DNA from: Caldimonas sp.
GTDB lineage: Bacteria; Pseudomonadota; Gammaproteobacteria; Burkholderiales; Burkholderiaceae_C
Reading direction: 5' to 3'
Assembly (NCBI GenBank): GCA_030150305.1
Contig: JASLGD010000352.1
Coordinates: forward strand, 1 to 8,938
DNA: 8,938 nt
The translations under genes and the position numbers were made by a program. This document shows positions 1 to 5,819 of the stretch, piece after piece (positions within the stretch are counted from its first letter, which is position 1; the number at the start of each line of letters is the position of its first letter). Under the pieces are notes generated by a model, which saw only the letters and a program-made list of their open reading frames with translations, searched no databases and was not told the origin of the DNA.

Positions 1-543
1 CGCCCGGCCGATCCAGTTCGAGTCGGTGATGCCGAAGAGCGAGCCGCTGTAGAGCAGGAACGGGATCGCGATCATCTGCACGACGGTCTTGACCTTGCCG
101 ACCATGTGGACGGCGACGCTGCGCGACGCGCCGATCTGCGCCATCCACTCGCGCAGCGCCGAGATCGCGATCTCGCGGCCGATGATGATGAGCGCGATCA
201 GCGCGTGCACGCGGCCGAGATGGACGAGCACGAGCAGCGCCGCGCTGACGAACAGCTTGTCGGCGACCGGGTCGAGGAACGCGCCGAACGACGACGTCAG
301 GCCGAGCCGGCGCGCGAGGTAGCCATCGGCCCAGTCGGTGAGCGCGACGAGGATGAAGAGCGCGGTGCCGACGACGTTCTGCGTCTCGGCCGCGAGGCCC
401 GTGTAGTAGACGCCGACGACGAGCGGAATCGCGAGGATGCGCGCCCAGGTCAGGAGCGTCGGCAGGTTGAAGAACACCGGCGGATTGTGCCGAACGGGGT
501 TGCACTCCGCCGGCTGCGGCGAGGTTCCGACGACGTCGCTCAT
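1..543 (-). CDS. pgsA: CDP-diacylglycerol-glycerol-3-phosphate 3-phosphatidyltransferase (phosphatidylglycerolphosphate synthase), 3' end cut by window edge
   Basis: This inner-membrane enzyme transfers a phosphatidyl group from CDP-diacylglycerol to glycerol-3-phosphate, the committed step to phosphatidylglycerol and cardiolipin. I translated 181 residues from ATG at 543 to the window edge. The CDP-alcohol phosphatidyltransferase signature D-G-x2-A-R-x8-G-x3-D-x3-D is intact (D73, G74, A77, R78, G87, D91, D95). Several hydrophobic membrane segments are visible, and the IIIGREIAISALREWMA stretch (about 118-134) is typical of PgsA. The family is usually about 180-200 residues, so only the extreme C-terminus should be missing. 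The ATG overlaps the stop of the preceding lipoprotein gene (ATGA, 540-543). A GAGGA Shine-Dalgarno-like site lies 10 bases upstream. Co-transcription with uvrC and the lipoprotein gene is inferred from these overlaps. Confidence 0.95.
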   Translation of the reverse strand, partial: MSDVVGTSPQPAECNPVRHNPPVFFNLPTLLTWARILAIPLVVGVYYTGLAAETQNVVGTALFILVALTDWADGYLARRLGLTSSFGAFLDPVADKLFVSAALLVLVHLGRVHALIALIIIGREIAISALREWMAQIGASRSVAVHMVGKVKTVVQMIAIPFLLYSGSLFGITDSNWIGRA

Positions 544-1064
544 CGCTCGAGCGTCCTCGGCTTGAACCTGCGGTCGTCGTCGAAGAGGAACGTCTCGGTG
601 AACTTCCATGGCCGCGGCAGCCGGCTGACGTCGCCGAACGGCGCTGCCCGTCGCACCGCGTCGACGGCGATCTTCAGCGTGTCCTTCGCCTGCCGCGGCT
701 CGCGCAGGACCTCGATGCGCCGGATGTTGCCGTCGGCGTGGAGCTCGATCTCGAGCACCGGGATCGCGAGCAGCGGATCGGGCACGGCGCCGACATACGT
801 GATGTCGGGATTCGCGGCGACGATGCGCTCGGCGGCCTGCTGGCGAAGCTCGGTCCAGGTGCGCACGGCGCGAGGCGCCGGAAGCGCGCGACGAGCGTCC
901 GTGCTCGACGAGGCGCCGCCGGCGATCGGCGGCTGCGCGATGTCGCCCATTTCGCTCGGAGCCCGGCCTTGCCACGGCGTCGAGCACGACGCGAGCGCGA
1001 CGCAGCAGAACGTGAACGCGAGGCCGTACGTCTTCGCGCGGCGGGTCGGGTCAGTGCAATGCAC
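540..1064 (-). CDS. Uncharacterised lipoprotein with a TonB-C-terminus-like domain, between uvrC and pgsA
   Basis: The 174-residue product starts with a short basic region and a hydrophobic core (about 14-26) ending in lipobox L24-A25-S26-C27, so it is probably lipid-modified at Cys27 and anchored in an envelope membrane. Residues 30-65 look like a disordered linker rich in Ala, Ser and Pro. Residues 70-174 form one domain in which 'ADGNIRRIEVLREP' followed by 'AVDAVRRAAPFGDV' resembles the last strand-helix unit of TonB C-terminal domains. No TonB proline/lysine spacer or membrane anchor helix is seen, so this is not a TonB. I recall similar conserved hypothetical proteins beside uvrC in Burkholderiales, but no function. 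The GTG start is supported by GAGGAG 7 bases upstream and by keeping the signal peptide. It overlaps the uvrC end by 14 bases and pgsA by 4. Confidence 0.85.
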   Translation of the reverse strand: MHCTDPTRRAKTYGLAFTFCCVALASCSTPWQGRAPSEMGDIAQPPIAGGASSSTDARRALPAPRAVRTWTELRQQAAERIVAANPDITYVGAVPDPLLAIPVLEIELHADGNIRRIEVLREPRQAKDTLKIAVDAVRRAAPFGDVSRLPRPWKFTETFLFDDDRRFKPRTLER

Positions 1065-3006
1065 GGTAGATCTCCTCGGCGAGCTCGCGCGAGATGCCGT
1101 CGACCGACTGCAGGTCCTCGACGCTCGCCGCGCCGACGCCGCGCGCGCCGCCGAAGCGCTGCAGCAGCCGCGCCCGCTTCTTGGGGCCGACGCCCGGGAT
1201 CTCCTCGAGCGAGCTGGCGCGCGTGCGGACGCTCGCGCGCCGCGAGCGCATGCCGGTGATCGCGAAGCGATGCGCCTCGTCGCGGATCTGGGCGACGAGC
1301 ATGAGCGCGGCGGAGTCGCGGCCGAGCGCGATCTTCGGCCGGCCGTCCGCGAAGACGAGCTCCTCGAGCCCGACCTTGCGCCCCTCGCCCTTCTCGACGC
1401 CGACGATCCGCGAGAGCTCGATGCCGAGTTCCTCGAACACCGCGCGGGCGACGTTGACCTGGCCGCGGCCGCCGTCGACGAGGACGAGGTCGGGCAGCCT
1501 CGCCTGCCCTTGCGCCGCCGCCTCGACGAGCTTGGCGTAGCGCCGCGTCAGCACCTGCCGCATCGCCGCGTAGTCGTCGCCCGGAGTGATGCCGACGATG
1601 TTGAAGCGCCGGTACTGCGAGCTCTGCATCTTGTGGCCCTCGAAGACGACGCACGACGCCTGCGTCGCCTCGCCCGCGGTGTGGCTGACATCGAAGCACT
1701 CGATGCGAAACGCGTGCAGGTCCTCGACGGCGAGGTCGAGCGCGTCGACGAGCGCGCGCGTGCGCGCCTGCTGCGAGCCCTCTTCGGCGAGCAGCTGCGC
1801 GAGCCTGAGCGCTGCGCCCTGGATGCACATGTCGAGCCAGGCGCGACGCGGCTCGCGCGGCTGGTGCTGGACGGTCGTGCGAACGCCGCTCTTCGCCGCG
1901 AGCGTCTCGATCAGGGCCTTGTCGACCGGATGGCTGACGACGAGGAGCGGCGGCATCCCGCCTTCGAGGTAGTGCTGCGCGATGAACGCCTCGAGGACGC
2001 GCACCTCGGGCGACTTCGCCGGCTCCGACGGCGCCCCGCCGTCGTCGCCGACGCCATCGGCGAGGACGTCGATCGCGCTTTCGACGTGCTTCGGGAAGTA
2101 CGGACGGTCGCCGAGGTGGCGGCCGGCGCGCACCATCGCGAGATTGACGCAGGCGCGCCCGCCTTCGACCTTGACGGCGAGGATGTCGGTGTCGACGACG
2201 CGCGCGCCGGTGTTGTCCTCGACCGCCTGCTGGTGCAGCACGCGCGCGAGCGAGCCGATCCGGTCGCGCAGCTCGGCCGCCTTCTCGAACTCGAGCGCCT
2301 CGGCGCGCGCCGTCATCTGCGCCTGCAACGCGTCGATCAGCTCCTGCTGCTCGCCCGACAGGAAGCGCTCGGCGTTGGCGACGTCCTGCGCGTAGTCCTC
2401 CGGAGTGATGTACGCGACGCACGGCCCCGAGCAGCGCTTGATCTGGTAGAGCAGGCACGGCCGCGTGCGGTTCGCGAACACGGTGTCCTCGCACGTGCGC
2501 AGGTGGAAGACCTTCTGCAGCAGCTGGATCGAGTCCTTCACCGCCCACGCCGTCGGGTACGGGCCGAAGTAGCGGTGCTTCTGGTCGACCGCGCCGCGGT
2601 AGTACGCGATGCGCGGAAAGCGATGCGACTCGATCTTCAGGTAGGGATAGCTCTTGTCGTCGACGAAGCGGATGTTGAAGCGCGGCGCGAGCGCCTTGAT
2701 GAGGTTGTTCTCGAGCAGCAGCGCCTCGGCCTCGGAGCGGACGACCGTCGTCTCCATGCGCGCGATCTTCGAGACCATGTGGCCGACCCAGATCGAGTGG
2801 TCGCTGCCGGCATGGCGCTTCGTGAAGTAGCTCGAGACGCGCTTCTTGAGGTCGCGCGCCTTGCCGACGTAGAGCACGGTGTCGGCGGCGTCGAAGTAGC
2901 GATAGACGCCCGGCAGGTTCGGCAGCGCGGCGACCTCGGCGGCGAGCCGCTCGCGCGCCGCGGCGCGATCGTCGTCGCGCGCTGTCTCGACCGTCTGTTC
3001 CGCCAT
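1051..3006 (-). CDS. uvrC: UvrABC system protein C, excision nuclease subunit
   Basis: UvrC joins the UvrB-DNA complex at a lesion and cuts the damaged strand on both sides (nucleotide excision repair, cytoplasm). The 651-residue product has all expected parts. An N-terminal GIY-YIG nuclease (about 30-105) has GVY at 33-35 and YVG at 46-48, and makes the 3' incision. Cysteines 172, 184, 192 and 196 match the four that bind a [4Fe-4S] cluster in this family. A UVR motif for UvrB contact lies at about 228-262. The RNase H-like nuclease for the 5' cut carries the D-D-H set D439 (FDVSHT), D511 (LVDGGRGQ) and H579. Two helix-hairpin-helix units for DNA binding fill about 600-651. A Gly/Asp/Pro linker at about 316-334 is a typical variable spot. 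I chose ATG at 3006. An in-frame GTG at 3027 would add 7 residues, and neither start has a strong ribosome binding site. First gene of the uvrC-lipoprotein-pgsA unit and divergent from earP. Confidence 0.97.
   Translation of the reverse strand: MAEQTVETARDDDRAAARERLAAEVAALPNLPGVYRYFDAADTVLYVGKARDLKKRVSSYFTKRHAGSDHSIWVGHMVSKIARMETTVVRSEAEALLLENNLIKALAPRFNIRFVDDKSYPYLKIESHRFPRIAYYRGAVDQKHRYFGPYPTAWAVKDSIQLLQKVFHLRTCEDTVFANRTRPCLLYQIKRCSGPCVAYITPEDYAQDVANAERFLSGEQQELIDALQAQMTARAEALEFEKAAELRDRIGSLARVLHQQAVEDNTGARVVDTDILAVKVEGGRACVNLAMVRAGRHLGDRPYFPKHVESAIDVLADGVGDDGGAPSEPAKSPEVRVLEAFIAQHYLEGGMPPLLVVSHPVDKALIETLAAKSGVRTTVQHQPREPRRAWLDMCIQGAALRLAQLLAEEGSQQARTRALVDALDLAVEDLHAFRIECFDVSHTAGEATQASCVVFEGHKMQSSQYRRFNIVGITPGDDYAAMRQVLTRRYAKLVEAAAQGQARLPDLVLVDGGRGQVNVARAVFEELGIELSRIVGVEKGEGRKVGLEELVFADGRPKIALGRDSAALMLVAQIRDEAHRFAITGMRSRRASVRTRASSLEEIPGVGPKKRARLLQRFGGARGVGAASVEDLQSVDGISRELAEEIYRALH
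1072..1077 (-). promoter_or_regulatory. Ribosome binding site of the lipoprotein gene
   Basis: On the minus strand this reads GAGGAG and lies 7 bases before the GTG at 1064-1062. It sits inside the last codons of uvrC. It decides the start: no ATG lies between it and the signal peptide, and a start further in would lose the basic N-region. Confidence 0.75.
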
Positions 3007-3076
3007 CGCTTGAATTGTGCCGCGCACGTCCCGGCGCCGCGTCGCGCGCGTCGCACGCCCCTTCGATAATCGAGCG
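3007..3076. promoter_or_regulatory. Divergent uvrC/earP intergenic region with candidate -10 elements
   Basis: These 70 bases must hold the start signals of both genes unless their promoters lie inside coding sequence. On the plus strand GATAAT (3065-3070, 5 of 6 matches to TATAAT) would place transcription start at or next to the earP ATG (3077). On the minus strand CACAAT (3019-3014, 4 of 6) would do the same for uvrC ATG (3006). No convincing -35 box is seen for either. GATAAT lies within the inverted repeat TCGAT-A-ATCGA (3063-3073), which could be an operator or chance. Weak evidence. Confidence 0.3.
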
Positions 3077-4138
3077 ATGCAGTGGGACCTCTACTGCCGC
3101 GTCGTCGACAACTTCGGCGACATCGGCGTCGCGTGGCGGCTCGCCGCGCAGCTCGCCGAGCGAGGCGAATCGGTCCGCCTTGCCGTCGACGACGCGCGCG
3201 CGCTGGCCTGGATGGCGCCGCGCGGCGCGCCGCCGGTCGAGGTCGTCGGCTGGAACGCCGGGCCTTCGGCCGCGCCCGACGTCGTGGTCGAGCTGTTCGG
3301 AGGCGGCCGTCCGCGCGCGGCGTGGCCCGCCGCGGCGCGTCCGCCGCTGCTCGTCAACGTCGAGCACCTCACCGCCGAGCGCTACGCCGAGCGATCGCAC
3401 GGTCTGCCGTCGCCGACCGCACGTCCCGGCGAGGCGCCGACGACGACGTGGTTCTACTTCCCCGGCTTCTCGCCCGAAAGCGGCGGGCTGCTGCGCGAGC
3501 CCGGGCTGATCGAGCGCCGGCGCGCGTTCGGCGACGGCGCGGCCTGGCTCGCCTCGATCGGCATCGCGGCAAAGCCCGACGAGCGCCGCGTCGTCCTCTT
3601 CTGCTATCGCAACGACGCGATCCCGGAGCTCCTCGACGCCCTCGCCCGATCGCCGACCTTGCTGCTGCTGACGCCGGGGCCCGCGCTCGAGCAGGTGTCG
3701 GCGCAGCTCGGGCCGTCGCTTGCGCGCGGCGCGCTGCGCGCGGCTGCCGTCCCCTGGCTGGCGCAGGACGACTTCGACCGGCTGCTCTGGTCGTCGCACC
3801 TGAACCTGGTGCGCGGCGAAGATTCGTTCGTCCGCGCGATCTGGGCCGGCACCCCGTTCGTGTGGCAGCTCTACGTGCAGGACGACGACGCGCACCGCGT
3901 CAAGCTCGACGCCTTTCTCGAGCGCTACCTGCTCGCCGTCGACGCGACGCTCGTCGGCGCGGTGCGCGCCGCGTTCGCGTGCTGGAACGGCGCCTCTGCG
4001 GGTTCGCTGGCAGCGCTCGCCGCCGATTCGCCGTGCGCGGGTGCCTGGTCGGCGCACGCGCTGGCGTGGCGCGACGCGCTCGCGCGCCAATCCGACCTCG
4101 CGACGCGGCTCCTCGCTTTCGTCGAGGGGAGACGCTAG
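3077..4138 (+). CDS. earP: EF-P arginine rhamnosyltransferase EarP
   Basis: EarP (formerly DUF2331) transfers rhamnose from dTDP-L-rhamnose to Arg32 of elongation factor P, an inverting glycosyltransfer with GT-B fold in the cytoplasm. The 353-residue product opens with the family hallmark MQWDLYCRVVDNFGDIGV. D11 and D15 in this stretch correspond to the catalytic and EF-P-contacting aspartates of characterised EarPs. The second hallmark, RGEDSFVRAIWAGTPFVWQL followed by YVQDDDAH (246-273), forms the nucleotide-sugar site, with E248 and D249 in the conserved position. Length is slightly below the common 370-390. I chose ATG 3077 because the family begins right at this motif. An upstream in-frame GTG (3017) would add 20 residues not seen in the family. 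The immediate downstream neighbour is its substrate gene efp, 102 bases away, which firmly supports the call. No good Shine-Dalgarno precedes the ATG. Confidence 0.96.
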   Translation: MQWDLYCRVVDNFGDIGVAWRLAAQLAERGESVRLAVDDARALAWMAPRGAPPVEVVGWNAGPSAAPDVVVELFGGGRPRAAWPAAARPPLLVNVEHLTAERYAERSHGLPSPTARPGEAPTTTWFYFPGFSPESGGLLREPGLIERRRAFGDGAAWLASIGIAAKPDERRVVLFCYRNDAIPELLDALARSPTLLLLTPGPALEQVSAQLGPSLARGALRAAAVPWLAQDDFDRLLWSSHLNLVRGEDSFVRAIWAGTPFVWQLYVQDDDAHRVKLDAFLERYLLAVDATLVGAVRAAFACWNGASAGSLAALAADSPCAGAWSAHALAWRDALARQSDLATRLLAFVEGRR

Positions 4139-4141
4139 AAT
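4136..4141 (+). promoter_or_regulatory. Candidate -10 element of an efp promoter
   Basis: TAGAAT matches TATAAT at 5 of 6 positions and begins on the earP stop codon. Transcription would start near 4148 and leave a leader of about 90 bases before the efp ATG. A -35 box at normal spacing is not evident, so this is a suggestion only. A separate promoter would make sense because EF-P is needed in far greater amounts than EarP. Confidence 0.25.
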
Positions 4142-4151
4142 CGTGGGCTTT

Positions 4152-4171
4152 TTGCCTCATCTTCGAGGCAA
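4152..4171 (+). other. Stem-loop between earP and efp (possible weak terminator, attenuator or leader structure)
   Basis: TTGCCTC (4152-4158) and GAGGCAA (4165-4171) pair perfectly around the six-base loop ATCTTC. A T-run (4149-4153) precedes it and ATTCTTT partly follows it. Seven base pairs with two terminal A-T pairs is weak for a terminator. It could reduce read-through from earP, or lie in the 5' leader of efp if the promoter at 4136 is real. Confidence 0.4.
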
Positions 4172-4240
4172 TTCTTTCGAGCGCGCGCGCCCGGTCGTCG
4201 GGTGCCCTGCGCGCAACCCAATGCAAGTGGAAATCGAGCC

Positions 4241-4795
4241 ATGAAACTCGCCCAGGAAATTCGCGCAGGCAACGTCATCATGCAAGGCAAGGACCCGATG
4301 GTCGTGCTCAAGACCGAGTACAGCCGCGGCGGCCGCAACTCGGCCACCGTCCGCATGAAGCTGAAGAGCCTCCTCAACAACTCGGGGACCGAGGTCGTCT
4401 TCAAGGCCGACGAGAAGATGGACCAGATCGTCCTCGACAAGAAGGAGTGCACGTACTCGTACTTCGCCGACCCGATGTACGCCTTCATGGACGCCGACTA
4501 CAACCAGTTCGAGGTCGAGTCGGAGAACATGGGCGACGCGATCCAGTATCTCGAGGACGGCATGCCGGTCGAGGTCGTCTTCTACGAGGGCAAGGCGATC
4601 TCGGTCGAGCTGCCGACGACGCTCGTGCGCGAGATCGCCGACACCGAGCCCGCGGTCAAGGGCGACACGTCGGGCAAGGTCCTGAAGAGCGCGCGGCTGA
4701 AGACTGGGCTCGAGATCGCGGTGCCGCTCTTCGTGCAGACCGGCGACAAGGTCGAGATCGACACCCGCACGCACGAGTACAAGAAGCGCGTCTAG
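4241..4795 (+). CDS. efp: Translation elongation factor P, arginine-32 type
   Basis: EF-P binds the ribosome between the P and E sites and stimulates peptide bond formation at consecutive prolines. The 184-residue product has normal length and three domains: KOW-like domain I (about 1-64) and OB-fold domains II and III (about 65-127 and 128-184). The signature with DTSGKVLKSARLKTGLEIAVP is present near the C-terminus. The domain I tip loop reads SRGGRNSA with R32 at the modified position, so this EF-P should be rhamnosylated by EarP and not beta-lysylated, in line with earP upstream. I chose ATG 4241, which begins the family N-terminus MKLAQEIRAGN. An in-frame start at 4202 would add 13 residues foreign to the family. 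The ribosome binding site is weak (GGAAA about 8 bases upstream). A strong terminator follows 21 bases after the stop. Confidence 0.97.
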   Translation: MKLAQEIRAGNVIMQGKDPMVVLKTEYSRGGRNSATVRMKLKSLLNNSGTEVVFKADEKMDQIVLDKKECTYSYFADPMYAFMDADYNQFEVESENMGDAIQYLEDGMPVEVVFYEGKAISVELPTTLVREIADTEPAVKGDTSGKVLKSARLKTGLEIAVPLFVQTGDKVEIDTRTHEYKKRV

Positions 4796-4816
4796 CAGCG
4801 AGGCGCTTAGAGTCCG

Positions 4817-4843
4817 AGGGCCCGCACGCGCGGGCCCTTTCTT
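4817..4843 (+). terminator. Rho-independent terminator of efp
   Basis: AGGGCCCGC (4817-4825) and GCGGGCCCT (4830-4838) form a perfect 9-base-pair, almost all G-C stem around the loop ACGC. The tail TTTCTT runs to 4843 (its first T also closes the stem). It lies 21 bases after the efp stop and should end the earP-efp transcript. The next start codon (ATG 4845) follows immediately. Confidence 0.85.
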
Positions 4844-4844
4844 C

Positions 4845-5819
4845 ATGGCGTTCGACTTCTCGCTCGTCACCGCGCCGTTCCGGATGCAGCCGGGGTTGCG
4901 CCGCGTCGCCCCGGGTTCCGCGCAGCTGACGGCGAACCGGCTCGGCGACCGCCACCTGCGCGAGAAGCTGGCGGTGCTCGGCGGCGCGCCCGACCGGGCG
5001 CTCTGCGCCGTGGCGCGCTTCGACGAGATGCCAGCACTCGTTGCGATCGCCGCGGAGTCAGAGCGCCTCGGCCTCGGCGCCTTCCGGCTCGCGCGGCAGC
5101 CTGCCGGCACGGTGCTCTGCGAGGCGCCGCTGCTCGGCTGGTCGATCGACGGCGACCGTGTCGTCGGCGACGGCGACGCGGCGATCGGCACCGTCCTCGG
5201 CGCGCTTCCCGCGCACCTGCGGCGCGCGGCGCTCGTCTCGCTCGCATTCGCCGAGGACTTCGCGGTCCTCGATGGCGCGACCGCGACGTTGCCGTGGCTC
5301 GCCGTGTGTCTGCCATCGCACTGGGCGCCGGAGGACAAGGTCGGGCGCGCATTCGCCGCCGTCCACGCTCCGGTCGCCGACGGCGAACTGCTGCGCGCGG
5401 CGAGCGCATCGCTCGCCGCGCTCGTCACCGGCGACGAGCGCTGGGAGCGCTTCGTCTGGACGATCACCGCCGACCCGCGGCTCGACCAGCATCCGGCGCG
5501 AGGCAGCGTCGCGTGGCCGGAGCCGCTCGGCGGTGACGCTGACGACGACGATGAAGCGCTCGTCGCGGTCGCGTCGCTGCGCAGCGAGCGGCAGACGTTC
5601 GTTCCGATCGCGGGCACGCGGCAAGCGGTCTTCACGATCCTTGTCGACAGCGCTCCGCTCGCCGAGGCCGTCGTCGCGGCCGACGACGCGCGCCGCCTGC
5701 ACGACGCGATCGCGTCGATGTCGCCAGCCGTGCTCGCGTATCGCCGCCTCGACCGGGCGCGCGACCGGCTCCTTGCCTGGCTCGCGGCGCGCGGCGACGG
5801 TTCGACGTCGGCACGGTGA
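4845..5819 (+). CDS. DUF3445 protein, heme-dependent oxidative N-demethylase (HDM alpha subunit) family
   Basis: The 324-residue product carries DUF3445 landmarks from end to end: TAPFRMQPGLRRV near the N-terminus (9-21), LPSHWAPEDKVGRAFAAVHA (157-174), FVWTITADPRLDQHP (203-217), and SLRSERQTFVPIAGTRQAVFTI (244-265). In Pseudomonas the characterised member is the PAS-fold heme subunit of an enzyme that oxidatively removes methyl groups from small amines such as dimethylamine, working with flavin/Fe-S subunits. Those partner genes are absent here, so the substrate is unknown and only the family is claimed. No signal peptide or membrane segment is seen. An acidic run DADDDDE (231-237) is an unconserved-looking loop. 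Start ATG 4845 keeps the PFRM motif, whereas the next Met (residue 14) would cut it. The ATG directly follows the efp terminator and no Shine-Dalgarno is visible. The stop overlaps mnmC by four bases. Confidence 0.85.
   Translation: MAFDFSLVTAPFRMQPGLRRVAPGSAQLTANRLGDRHLREKLAVLGGAPDRALCAVARFDEMPALVAIAAESERLGLGAFRLARQPAGTVLCEAPLLGWSIDGDRVVGDGDAAIGTVLGALPAHLRRAALVSLAFAEDFAVLDGATATLPWLAVCLPSHWAPEDKVGRAFAAVHAPVADGELLRAASASLAALVTGDERWERFVWTITADPRLDQHPARGSVAWPEPLGGDADDDDEALVAVASLRSERQTFVPIAGTRQAVFTILVDSAPLAEAVVAADDARRLHDAIASMSPAVLAYRRLDRARDRLLAWLAARGDGSTSAR

Noticed and set aside
106..3069. Very long open frame (987 codons) on the plus strand opposite uvrC, the lipoprotein gene and pgsA
   Set aside because: Its translation is a low-complexity Arg/Ala/Asp/Leu mixture typical of the antisense of high-GC genes. 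It runs across three recognisable genes and shows no family motif.
674..4090. Minus-strand open frame of 1138 codons across earP and uvrC
   Set aside because: It is Arg-rich low-complexity sequence and lies out of frame with uvrC and antisense to earP. Stop codons are rare by chance at this GC content.
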